NCBI GenBank assembly: GCA_015519965.1
Contig: WIAM01000061.1
Span: forward strand, 1-35,494
Length of the DNA: 35,494 nt
Source of the DNA: Thermaceae bacterium
GTDB taxonomy: Bacteria > Deinococcota > Deinococci > Deinococcales > Marinithermaceae
Reading direction: 5' to 3'
Below, one piece after another: positions 26,012 to 34,052 of this stretch (position 1 is the first letter of the stretch; the number at the start of each line of letters is the position of its first letter). The translations under genes were made by a program, and so were the position numbers. The notes under the pieces were generated by a model. That model worked only from the letters and a program-made list of their open reading frames with translations. It searched no databases and had not been told where the DNA came from.

Positions 26012-27205
26012 ATGAAGCGATATCTGGTGCTCTTTTTGATGCTGGCAGGCTTCGCTTTCGCGGCGGGGAAAGTGACAGTTTGGACGCACTTCGGCGGCCC
26101 CGAGCTCGAATGGCTCAAAGCGCAGGCGGCGAGCTTTGAACGGGCGACCGGGACCAAGGTCGAGATCGTCGAAGTGCCCTTTGGCGATATCAAACAGAAA
26201 TTTATTCTCGGCGCCCCTCAGGGTGAGGCGGCCGACCTGGTGGTAACCGTGCCCCACGACTGGGTGGGCGAGATGGCGGCTTCGGGCGCGCTCGAACCGG
26301 TGGGCAAGTTCGCCACCAAGGACTACCTCTCCGATCTCATGCCGGTGGCGCTTGAGGCCTTCAGCTACCAGGGCAAGCTCTTCGGTCTGCCCATGAACGC
26401 CGAGTCGGTGGCGCTCATCTACAACAAGAAGCTGGTGAAGAGCCCGCCCAAGACCTGGGATGAGTTTTTGGCCTTGGCCCAGAAGTACACCACCGGCGAC
26501 ACCTTCGGCTTCCTCTATGACCTCGGCAACCCCTACTTCAACTACGGCTGGTTCAAGGCCTACGGCGCCTACGTCTTCGGCAAACGGGCCGACGGCGGCT
26601 TGAACCCCAGCGACCTCGGCCTCGGCGGCGAGGCCGGCTACAAGGCCGGGCAGTTCATCAAGGACCTGCGTTATAAGTACGGCCTCATCCCTGAGGGCGT
26701 GGACTACGGCGTGGCCGACGGCGCCTTTAAGGACGGCGTTTTGGCCATGATCCTGAACGGCCCCTGGGCGCTCGGCGACTATAAGAAGGCCGGCCTCGAC
26801 ATTGGTATTGCCCCCCTTCCGGCACCGCCCGGCGGTAAGGCCTGGGGTCCCTTCGTGGGCGTGCAGGGCATCGTGCTGAATGCCTACTCGAAGAACAAGG
26901 TGGCGGCCATCAACTTCGCAAAGCTCCTGGTGCGCCCCGACGCCCAGATCAGCTTCAACCGGGCCGGCGGTCGCATTCCGGTCTCGCAGGGCGCGCTTTC
27001 CCAGCTGAAGGACGACCCGGTGGTCAAGGGCTTTTCCACCACCATCGCCATGGGCGATCCCATGCCCAACATCCCCGAGATGGGCAAGGTTTGGGGCCCC
27101 TGGGGCAACGCCCTCAGCCTGATCATCCAAAAGCCCGACTCCGACGTGAAGAAGATCATCGACCAGATGGTCGAGGAGATCCAAAAAGGCATTCAGGGCG
27201 AGTAA
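26012..27205 (+). CDS. malE: Maltose/maltodextrin-binding protein of ABC importer
   Basis: The 397-residue solute-binding protein has a signal peptide ending FAFA (about residue 17) without a lipobox cysteine, then KVTVWTHFGGPELEWLKAQAASFE, the usual family start. Later motifs match MalE: LFGLPMNAESVALIYNKKLV, ILNGPWALGDYKKAGLDIGIAPLP, and GNALSLIIQKPDSDVKKIIDQ. It binds maltodextrins in the periplasm and delivers them to MalFG. ATG 26012 has AAGGAGGTG at 25995-26003. A terminator-like hairpin follows the stop, which would make this gene more highly expressed than the permeases. Confidence 0.94.
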   Translation: MKRYLVLFLMLAGFAFAAGKVTVWTHFGGPELEWLKAQAASFERATGTKVEIVEVPFGDIKQKFILGAPQGEAADLVVTVPHDWVGEMAASGALEPVGKFATKDYLSDLMPVALEAFSYQGKLFGLPMNAESVALIYNKKLVKSPPKTWDEFLALAQKYTTGDTFGFLYDLGNPYFNYGWFKAYGAYVFGKRADGGLNPSDLGLGGEAGYKAGQFIKDLRYKYGLIPEGVDYGVADGAFKDGVLAMILNGPWALGDYKKAGLDIGIAPLPAPPGGKAWGPFVGVQGIVLNAYSKNKVAAINFAKLLVRPDAQISFNRAGGRIPVSQGALSQLKDDPVVKGFSTTIAMGDPMPNIPEMGKVWGPWGNALSLIIQKPDSDVKKIIDQMVEEIQKGIQGE

Positions 27206-27216
27206 CCGTTGCGTTT

Positions 27217-27244
27217 GGGCGGGCCAAAGGCCCGCCCCTTTTTG
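27217..27244 (+). terminator. Intrinsic terminator/attenuator between malE and malF
   Basis: GGGCGGGCC (27217-27225), loop AAA, and GGCCCGCCC (27229-27237) make a perfect 9-bp stem followed by CTTTTTT. The malF start is only 4 nt after the T-run, so read-through, not a new promoter, probably feeds malF. Such sites set a high ratio of binding protein to permease. Confidence 0.85.
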
Positions 27245-27247
27245 CCT

Positions 27248-28609
27248 ATGTACAAACATCCTCCCGGACTCCGTGGTTTTCTCGTCGCCATCGGCCTGCT
27301 GGGTGCAGCGATCCTGGCGGCGTTTTCGATTGGTCTTTTTGCTTACTGGGCGCTTGAGCGCCTGGCCACGAGCGCCAGCAACCCCGAAGGGGTGCCCAAC
27401 TACACGTTGCTCATCACCTCGGCGCTGGCGCTGATCCCGATCCTGATCTTGCTGGCCCGGCGCTATGCCTACCTCACCGACTGGTACTACCTGCTCCCGG
27501 CGATGCTCTTTTTGCTCGCCTTCACCGTTTATCCCATCGTGCTCACCGTGTACCTGGCCTTTACCAACTACTCGGGGCTGCACAACGGCAAACCCGACCG
27601 CGCCAGCGAGACCCGGGTGGTGCGCCTTGCGGGCCGAACCCTGGTGTTGGATGGCCCGGCCGAGACCTCGCTCCGTTGCCGGAATCCCTCGTGTTCGGAA
27701 GAGCTCGTGGAGCTGGTCGGTGAGGGGCGGCGGGTGTACGACCGGATCGAGCGGGCTGAGGAGAACCGCCTCGTTCTTGCCCGGGCGCCGGACTTCGAGC
27801 CCCGCTATGTCTACCGGGTCAACACTTTCAGCTACGTGGGGCTTAAAAACTTCGTTTTCATCTTCGCCAACGCTTCCCGCGCCCTGATCCCGGTGTTTTT
27901 GTGGAACGTGGTCTTCGCCTTTGCCTCGGTGCTCTCGACCGCGCTCTTGGGCCTCATCCTGGGCATCGTGCTCAACAACCGGCGCCTGCCGCTCAGGAAC
28001 ACTTACCGCACCCTGCTGGTCATCTCTTGGGCCCTGCCCGGGGTCATCACCATCCAGATGTGGGTGGCCCTCCTCAACAAGCAGTTCGGGGCCATCAACC
28101 GGCTTTTGGGGTTGCTCGGCGTCTACCCCATTCCCTGGTTGCTCGACCCCCTTTGGGCCAAGGTCTCGGTGCTCCTCGTGAATTTGTGGCTCGGCTTTCC
28201 CTACATGATGACCGCTACCCTGGGGGCGCTTTCCACCATTCCCGACGAGCTCTACGAGGCGGCCAGGGTGGACGGGGCGAGCTCGTGGCAGAGCTTCCGG
28301 CGGATTACCCTGCCGCTCTTGCGCGCGCCGTTCATCCCCATTCTCCTTTCCTCGTTCGCCTATAACTTCAACAACTTCAACATCATCTACCTCCTCACCG
28401 GCGGTGGTCCTTCGTCGGAGGGGCGGCTTTCCACGGCGCAGGCCACCGACATCCTGATCTCCTGGGCCTATAAGACCGCCTTCCGGGCCGAGGGCCAGTC
28501 GGCCTACGGCCTCGGGGCGGCGATCAGCCTGGTCATCTTCGCCATTACCGTGGGCATAAGCCTGGTCAACTTCAAGTTCACCGGGGCGCTGAAGGAGGAG
28601 CGGAAATGA
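27248..28609 (+). CDS. malF: Maltodextrin ABC transporter permease MalF
   Basis: The 453-residue permease has eight or so hydrophobic segments and the EAA loop ELYEAARVDGASSWQSFRRITLPLL that docks the ATPase. Between the third and fourth segments (about residues 115-200) lies an extracytoplasmic domain, shorter than the E. coli P2 loop, with a CRNPSC pair (Cys144, Cys149). ATG 27248 (MYKHPPG) was chosen; a TTG at 27209 would place the terminator hairpin inside the gene. No ribosome site precedes this ATG, since the hairpin's T-run fills that space. It overlaps malG by 4 nt. Confidence 0.92.
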   Translation: MYKHPPGLRGFLVAIGLLGAAILAAFSIGLFAYWALERLATSASNPEGVPNYTLLITSALALIPILILLARRYAYLTDWYYLLPAMLFLLAFTVYPIVLTVYLAFTNYSGLHNGKPDRASETRVVRLAGRTLVLDGPAETSLRCRNPSCSEELVELVGEGRRVYDRIERAEENRLVLARAPDFEPRYVYRVNTFSYVGLKNFVFIFANASRALIPVFLWNVVFAFASVLSTALLGLILGIVLNNRRLPLRNTYRTLLVISWALPGVITIQMWVALLNKQFGAINRLLGLLGVYPIPWLLDPLWAKVSVLLVNLWLGFPYMMTATLGALSTIPDELYEAARVDGASSWQSFRRITLPLLRAPFIPILLSSFAYNFNNFNIIYLLTGGGPSSEGRLSTAQATDILISWAYKTAFRAEGQSAYGLGAAISLVIFAITVGISLVNFKFTGALKEERK

Positions 28610-30102
28610 GACGGGTGGTCTTCGGAGCGCTCGTGGCCGCGATCTACGTGGTGGTGCGCCAGGTGGTGTTCGGCCTTGGCAGCAGCAACGCCTGGCTGGT
28701 TTTGGCCTACGAGAGCGGGGACGCGGGCCTGGCGCTCACACTGCTCGCCGGGGTGCTGTTCCTCGGCTTGATCGCGGCCCGGTTCGGTTCATCCTGGCGG
28801 GACGTGCTTGCGGTGGTGGCGGGCCTCGAGGCCGGCACCTATCTGCTCGCGATCGGCCAGGCCCTAGGCCAGGCGGTGCGGCCGCGCCCGGCCTTCGGTT
28901 CGGTGTTCATCCCCGGGGGCTGGCGCTACGTGCTCGTCGGTTACCTGGCGATTGCCCTTTTGCTCCTCGTCTACAGCGCCGTCTACATCGGGGTGAAAAA
29001 CCGCCTGACCCGCCGCAAGCAGAGCGTGTGGACCTTTTTTGGCTATGCCCTGATCCACCTCTTCCTCGTTAGCCTGGTGATGCTGGTCTTTTACCCGGTG
29101 ATCCAGGTGGTGGCCGCCTCTTTCGACCCCACCAACAACCTCTTCTCTTTCCGCAGGGTGAATAGCCCCTTCTTGCTGGTTCGGGCCAAGGTGCTCCCCG
29201 ACTTTTCCCGGATCAGCCTGGAAAACTACCAGCGCCTGGTCGAGGGCGTGGTGATCTACGGCTACCAGTGGGCCTTGCTCGCCGCGGCGGCGCTGGCGCT
29301 CTTGCTCGCCCTTTGGTCGGGGTACAAGCTGAGGCGCCTCGGGCCGGTTGAGCCCTGGGCCACCTTGCAGGGCCGGGCGCTTTCCGTGTTCGCCCTCCTC
29401 GCCTTTTTGCTGGTGGTCCTGGTCAGCCCCTCGCAGTTCGGCGGCCGGAGCACTGAGAGCAAGTTCCTGCTCTGGGTACGAAACACCCTGCTCCTCTCCA
29501 GCGCCACCGGTTTCCTGGCGGTGGCGCTCACCGCCACCGCAGGGTACGCCTTCGCTCGCTTTCGCTTCCCCGGGCGCTACCCCCTCTTGCTCACCTTCAT
29601 CTTCGTGCAGATGTTCCCCGGGTTTTTGGCCCTGATCGCGATTTATTACCTACTTTCCGCGCTCGATCTGCTCAACACTTTCACCGGGCTCTTGCTCGCC
29701 TATTCCGGCGGGATCATCAGCTTCGGCAGCTGGGTCTATAAGGGTTACATCGAGTCTTTGGGCCATAGCCTCGAGGAGGCTGCCTACATCGACGGTGCGA
29801 GCCGCTGGCAGGCCTTTTTGCGCATCATCCTCCCGCTTTCGGCCCCGATCTTCGTGTTCATCTTCCTCTTGCAGTTCGTAGGGACCTATTCGGAGTTCAT
29901 CCTGGCCAATTTGGTGCTGACCGGGGTGGAGAAGTGGACCGTGGGCATCGGGCTCTACTCGTTCACCACCGGGCAGTTTTCCACCAAGTGGGGGGTGTTC
30001 GCGGCGGCGAGCGTTTTGGGTTCGCTTCCCATCCTGATGGTCTTCTACGGATTCCAGCAGTACTTCGTTTCCGGCTACACCGCTGGGGCGGTGAAAGAGT
30101 GA
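28606..30102 (+). CDS. malG: Maltodextrin ABC transporter permease MalG, enlarged
   Basis: The 498-residue protein ends in a standard MalG core: WTFFGYALIHLFLVSLVMLVFYPVIQ from residue 142, NTLLLSSATGFLAVALTATAGYAFARFRF, the EAA loop EEAAYIDGASRWQAFLRIILP near 390, and a final GFQQYFVSGYTAGAVKE. MalG is usually near 280-300 residues. Here about 140 extra N-terminal residues hold roughly four hydrophobic segments, and a further insertion (about 222-280) has two more. The frame is unbroken and the composition is like its neighbours, so this is a real extension. ATG 28606 overlaps the malF stop; the stop overlaps the next gene's GTG. Confidence 0.92.
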   Translation: MRRVVFGALVAAIYVVVRQVVFGLGSSNAWLVLAYESGDAGLALTLLAGVLFLGLIAARFGSSWRDVLAVVAGLEAGTYLLAIGQALGQAVRPRPAFGSVFIPGGWRYVLVGYLAIALLLLVYSAVYIGVKNRLTRRKQSVWTFFGYALIHLFLVSLVMLVFYPVIQVVAASFDPTNNLFSFRRVNSPFLLVRAKVLPDFSRISLENYQRLVEGVVIYGYQWALLAAAALALLLALWSGYKLRRLGPVEPWATLQGRALSVFALLAFLLVVLVSPSQFGGRSTESKFLLWVRNTLLLSSATGFLAVALTATAGYAFARFRFPGRYPLLLTFIFVQMFPGFLALIAIYYLLSALDLLNTFTGLLLAYSGGIISFGSWVYKGYIESLGHSLEEAAYIDGASRWQAFLRIILPLSAPIFVFIFLLQFVGTYSEFILANLVLTGVEKWTVGIGLYSFTTGQFSTKWGVFAAASVLGSLPILMVFYGFQQYFVSGYTAGAVKE

Positions 30103-31847
30103 GTTTGCCCTACCACGACTGGGAACCCGAGTGCATCGACCCGCTCGTTCCCGAGCTCGGGGATACGGTGCGGCTTTTCGTGCGCACGAAGGCCCGCTGG
30201 GGCCAGCTCGTCTACCTCCATCACGGCGAACTGGTGCGCTCAGCCCTCGAGGTCGCCCCCGGTGGCCTGGCGGGCCGGGTTCCCGTGACTGCCCCGGTGC
30301 TCCGCTATGTCTTCTTTTTGGAAGGGCGCTACTTCGGGGCCTTCGGCGAGGAGGCTTCGCTGCCGCGTTACGACCGCTTTTTTCACCTCCTCGCCGCGCC
30401 CGGCGTGCCCGAGTGGGCGGTGGGACGGGTGTGGTACCAGGTCTTCCCCGATCGCTTTAGGAACGCCCGTCCTGAGTTGAGCCCGCGCGATGGCGAGTGG
30501 ACGTACCAGGGGAAGCCCATTGTGGCCAAGGATTGGGACGCCCCGCCGGAAGCGACCCAGGGGGCCCTCGAGTTTTACGGGGGCGATCTCTTTGGGGTTT
30601 TGGACGCGCTCGACTACCTCGAGTCGCTGGGGGTGGGCGGCGTTTACCTGACCCCGATTTTCAAAAGCCCCTCGAGCCACCGCTACGACACGGAGGACTA
30701 CTACGCCGTCGATCCCCACCTGGGAGGTGATGCTGCCTTCGATGCCCTGGTCGAGGGCCTGCACCGGCGCAACATGAAGCTCATCCTCGACGGCGTCTTC
30801 AACCACACCGGTGACCGCTTCGCTGGATTTAAGGTGGCTCGGGCCCAGCCGAACTCCCCCTGGCGCGAGGTCTACACCTTCTTGCCTGGCGGCGACTACG
30901 TCGCCTTTTACGGCGTGCCCACCCTGCCCAAGGTCGATTACAGGAGCGAGCTGGCCTGGCGCTACTTCATCACCGGCCCTCACGCCGTGGTGCGCCACTG
31001 GATCCGCCGGGGGGCCGATGGCTGGCGGCTCGACGTGGCCCACCAAATCGGTGAGGGGGGAACCGACCGGGGCAACGCGCGCATTCTCCGCGCGATCCGC
31101 GAGGCGGCCCGCGGGGAGAATCCGGATGCGTACGTGTTCGGGGAGCTCTCCTTCGATACCGTCCCCTACCTCCGAGCCCACACCCTGGATGGGGCCATGC
31201 ACTACGCCGGCTTCGCGAGCCCCTTGCTCGAGTGGCTGAGCGGGCGCGATCTTTTTGGCAACCCCGTTCACCTGAACGCCGAGGCGGTCTGGCGCATTCT
31301 CTTTGACCACTACGCTGCTTTGCCCCTTGGGGTGCGGCAGACGATGTACACCCTGATCGGGTCCCACGACATCCCCCGGCCGCTTTGGCGGGTGCGCGGC
31401 GACGTGGAAAAGCTGAAGCTGCTCTTTGGCATCCTGCTCACCTTCCCCGGGGCCCCGGGCATCTACTACGGCGACGAGATCGGCCTCGACCAGGCCAACG
31501 CCTACGACGATTGGCGCGGCGACCCCATGAACCGGGGCACCTTTCCCTGGGATGAATCCCGGTGGAACCGCGATGTCCTCGAGTGGGTAAGGCGGCTCGT
31601 GGCCCTGCGGCGCGAGCACGAGCCGCTTCGCCGCGGCGGGCTCTTGCCCCTGGCCGCGCCGCGTGGGGTCCTCGCCTACCGGCGGCGCTATGCCGGACGC
31701 GAGGTTTGGGTGCTGGCGGCGCCAGAGCCCACGGAGGTGCGTTTGCCGCCGGCGCGGGATCTGCTTTTTGGCACGGTCCTTTCCGGGCAGCACACGGTGC
31801 AAGGACTCCTGGTGATTGAACCCATGGAAGGAGCGAGCGATGCGTAG
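30099..31847 (+). CDS. Cytoplasmic GH13 neopullulanase/cyclomaltodextrinase-type enzyme
   Basis: The 582-residue protein has no signal peptide. An N-terminal beta domain (1-105, CBM34-like, DTVRLFVRTKARWGQLVYL) precedes the GH13 barrel starting VWYQVFPDRFRNA. Catalytic residues are Asp312 (GWRLDVAH), Glu349 (VFGELSFD) and Asp424 (GSHDIPRP); region I is GVFNHTGDR. Enzymes of this GH13_20 type cut maltodextrins, cyclodextrins and pullulan in the cytoplasm. Position directly behind malG suits imported maltodextrin breakdown. GTG 30099 was taken because it overlaps the malG stop (GTGA) and fits the N-domain; earlier in-frame starts lie in malG. Its last 8 nt overlap the next gene. Confidence 0.9.
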   Translation: MSLPYHDWEPECIDPLVPELGDTVRLFVRTKARWGQLVYLHHGELVRSALEVAPGGLAGRVPVTAPVLRYVFFLEGRYFGAFGEEASLPRYDRFFHLLAAPGVPEWAVGRVWYQVFPDRFRNARPELSPRDGEWTYQGKPIVAKDWDAPPEATQGALEFYGGDLFGVLDALDYLESLGVGGVYLTPIFKSPSSHRYDTEDYYAVDPHLGGDAAFDALVEGLHRRNMKLILDGVFNHTGDRFAGFKVARAQPNSPWREVYTFLPGGDYVAFYGVPTLPKVDYRSELAWRYFITGPHAVVRHWIRRGADGWRLDVAHQIGEGGTDRGNARILRAIREAARGENPDAYVFGELSFDTVPYLRAHTLDGAMHYAGFASPLLEWLSGRDLFGNPVHLNAEAVWRILFDHYAALPLGVRQTMYTLIGSHDIPRPLWRVRGDVEKLKLLFGILLTFPGAPGIYYGDEIGLDQANAYDDWRGDPMNRGTFPWDESRWNRDVLEWVRRLVALRREHEPLRRGGLLPLAAPRGVLAYRRRYAGREVWVLAAPEPTEVRLPPARDLLFGTVLSGQHTVQGLLVIEPMEGASDA

Positions 31848-33972
31848 ATGGATGGCGATCGTTTTGGCGATGTTGGTCTCGGGTTTGGCCCTGGCGGTGC
31901 CGGTGACCTTTACCTACCAGCCCCCGGAGGGCCTCGATGTGCGCTCGGTCTCCCTGCGGGGGAGCTTCAACAGCTGGGGCGAGACCCCGATGAAGCAAAA
32001 CCCCGATGGCAGCTGGTCGGTCACCCTGGACCTCGACCCCGGCGAGTACGCCTATAAGTTCTTCATCAATGGCCAGTGGCCCAAAGACATGTGCAACGAC
32101 GAAACCTTCGGCCACCCCATGGTCGATCCCAAGGCCGATGGTTGCATCGACGACGGTTTTGGGGGTCAAAACGCGGTGCGGATCGTGGCCGCTCCGGTGG
32201 TGCGGAAGTCGGGCCCGGTCGAGCTCGGCTTCAAGCACGAGGCGGGCAAGGCCACCTTCGTCTCTGAGGTGGGGGAGAAGGTCTCCATTCGTTTTTGGGC
32301 CAATGAAGGCTCGGTGGCAAAAGCGTCGGTGATCGTGGGGGAGACCGCCTACCCCATGCACCGCCAGCTCGTCTTCCGCGGCACCGAGGTGTGGCGGGCG
32401 AGCGTGCCGAGCGGCGCTTTTTCCTACCGCTTCGAGGTGGAAAAGGCGAATGGCGCGACGAAGCGTTTCGGCCCCTACCGCTATGACGGTAAAGGGTTTA
32501 AGGCGATTCCCTGGGTGGCGGGGCGAGCCGGTTACCAGATCTTCCCCGAGCGCTTTTGGAACGGGGATCCCAGCAACGACCGGGCGGCGCTTGCGAGTGA
32601 CGAGTACAACTTCAACCAGGTGTGGCAGGAAAAAGACCCGAGCTTTTCCCCCCAGCTCTCCCCGTGGAATGGCCCCATCACCCCAGAGCTTTGCTGCCAC
32701 GAGTACTTCGGCGGCGACCTGGCCGGCATCGAGCAAAAAATCCCTTACCTCAAGGCCCAGGGGGTGAGCCTCGTCTACTTAAACCCCATCTTCGAGTCGG
32801 GCTCGGCGCACGGCTACGACACCCACGACTACATGAAGGTCTCGGCCAAGTTCGGGGACAAGGCCACGCTCAGGCGGTTGATCGACGCGCTGCACGCCGC
32901 GGGGATCAAGGTCATCTTTGACTTCGTCCCCAACCACACCGGCCTTGGCTTTTGGGCCTTTCGCGACGTGGTGGAAAAGGGGCCGAACTCGCCGTACTGG
33001 AACTGGTACTTCATCAAGAAGTGGCCGTTTAAGCCCGGGGATGCGAGCGCGTACGAGGCGTGGTGGGGCGTGCCCTCGTTGCCCAAGCTCAACACCGGCA
33101 ACCCGGCGGTGCGGCGCTACTTGATCGAGGTGGCGAAGTATTGGGTGGGCTTTGGCTTTGACGGCGTGCGCGTGGACGTGCCCACCGAGCTGATCGCGGC
33201 CAAGGACTTCTTCAAAGAGCTCAAGGCTGAACTCAAGAAGGTCAAGCCCGATGTGTACCTGGTGGGCGAGATCTGGGACTTGCGGCCCGACTGGGTGGGA
33301 GGCGACGGTTTTGATTCGTTGATGAACTACGCGCTCGGCCGCAAAGTGCTCCTCACCTATGCCAAGGGCAAACCCCAGGCCTTTGCGAACGGCAAGCGGG
33401 CGCTCCTCGGCATCTCCGAGTTCTACGCCAAGATGCCCGAGGCCTCGGCGGCGATGGGCTTCAACCTCATTGCCTCCCACGACACCTCGAGGTTGCTCAC
33501 CGATCTGGGCGGCGGAAAGTTCGGGGATGTGCCCGGGCCAGAGGCGAAAAAGCGCGAAGCCCTGGCCTTTGCCCTGCTCTTTTCCATGCCCGGGGTGCCG
33601 GTGGTCTGGCAGGGGGACGAGTGTGCTTTCCTCGGCGAAAAAGACCCCTACGACAAGCAGCGCTACCCCATCCAGTGGCAAGACTGCGACCAGGAGATGG
33701 CGGGGACCTACCGGTTGCTGGCCGCCTTGCGGCGCGATCTTAAGGCACTGGCGTCGCCGGTGATTCGGGGCTATTACGGCAAAGGGCCTTTGCTCGCCTT
33801 CTTCCGCGGCGAGCCGGGCCCGGATGAATTGCTGGTCGTGTTCAACAACGCCGAGAAGGAAGCGGTCATGCCCCTGCCGCCGGGCGGCTGGCAGGACGTC
33901 CTCGAAATTCGCACCTTCCGCAAAGAGGTCGAGATGCCGCCGCTTTCCTGGCGGTATCTCAGAAAGCGCTAA
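31840..33972 (+). CDS. Exported GH13 alpha-amylase with N-terminal starch-binding-like domain
   Basis: The 710-residue protein has a signal peptide (MRRWMAIVLAMLVSGLALA), then a CBM48/CBM20-like domain (about 21-120, VSLRGSFNSWGETPMKQNPDGSW, YAYKFFINGQW), a second beta domain (about 125-220, CBM34-like), and the GH13 barrel beginning AGYQIFPERFWNGD. Catalytic residues are Asp446 (GVRVDVPTE), Glu477 (VGEIWD) and Asp548 (ASHDTSR). It should hydrolyse starch or glycogen outside the cytoplasm, making maltodextrins for MalEFG. ATG 31840 has GGAAGGAGCG upstream; an in-frame TTG at 31816 would spoil the signal peptide. No lipobox is present. A terminator element follows. Confidence 0.92.
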   Translation: MRRWMAIVLAMLVSGLALAVPVTFTYQPPEGLDVRSVSLRGSFNSWGETPMKQNPDGSWSVTLDLDPGEYAYKFFINGQWPKDMCNDETFGHPMVDPKADGCIDDGFGGQNAVRIVAAPVVRKSGPVELGFKHEAGKATFVSEVGEKVSIRFWANEGSVAKASVIVGETAYPMHRQLVFRGTEVWRASVPSGAFSYRFEVEKANGATKRFGPYRYDGKGFKAIPWVAGRAGYQIFPERFWNGDPSNDRAALASDEYNFNQVWQEKDPSFSPQLSPWNGPITPELCCHEYFGGDLAGIEQKIPYLKAQGVSLVYLNPIFESGSAHGYDTHDYMKVSAKFGDKATLRRLIDALHAAGIKVIFDFVPNHTGLGFWAFRDVVEKGPNSPYWNWYFIKKWPFKPGDASAYEAWWGVPSLPKLNTGNPAVRRYLIEVAKYWVGFGFDGVRVDVPTELIAAKDFFKELKAELKKVKPDVYLVGEIWDLRPDWVGGDGFDSLMNYALGRKVLLTYAKGKPQAFANGKRALLGISEFYAKMPEASAAMGFNLIASHDTSRLLTDLGGGKFGDVPGPEAKKREALAFALLFSMPGVPVVWQGDECAFLGEKDPYDKQRYPIQWQDCDQEMAGTYRLLAALRRDLKALASPVIRGYYGKGPLLAFFRGEPGPDELLVVFNNAEKEAVMPLPPGGWQDVLEIRTFRKEVEMPPLSWRYLRKR

Positions 33973-33985
33973 AGATCTGCGGTCG

Positions 33986-34031
33986 TTTGCGTTTTCGCCG
34001 GGCCCCCCGCCCCTTTGACCACGGCGGGGGG
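33986..34031. terminator. Bidirectional hairpin, 3'-end element copy C
   Basis: CCCCCCGCC (34003-34011) pairs with GGCGGGGGG (34023-34031) around an 11-nt loop. On the minus strand the stem starts CCCCCCGCCGTGG and is followed by GGCCCGGCGAAAACG, matching copies A and B. It lies between the convergent amylase (stop 33970) and alcohol dehydrogenase (stop 34055). A second hairpin, CGCCGGC (34036-34042) with GCCGGCG (34055-34061), spans the dehydrogenase stop. Confidence 0.65.
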
Positions 34032-34052
34032 TTCATCGCCGGCTGGCAAGGA

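Noticed and set aside
27209-27247. Earlier TTG start for malF
   Set aside because: It would put the intrinsic terminator inside the coding region and add RLGGPKARPF before the first helix with no ribosome site.
29934-30098. Upstream extension of the cytoplasmic GH13 gene
   Set aside because: It lies entirely inside malG; the GTG overlapping the malG stop fits the operon pattern and N-domain.
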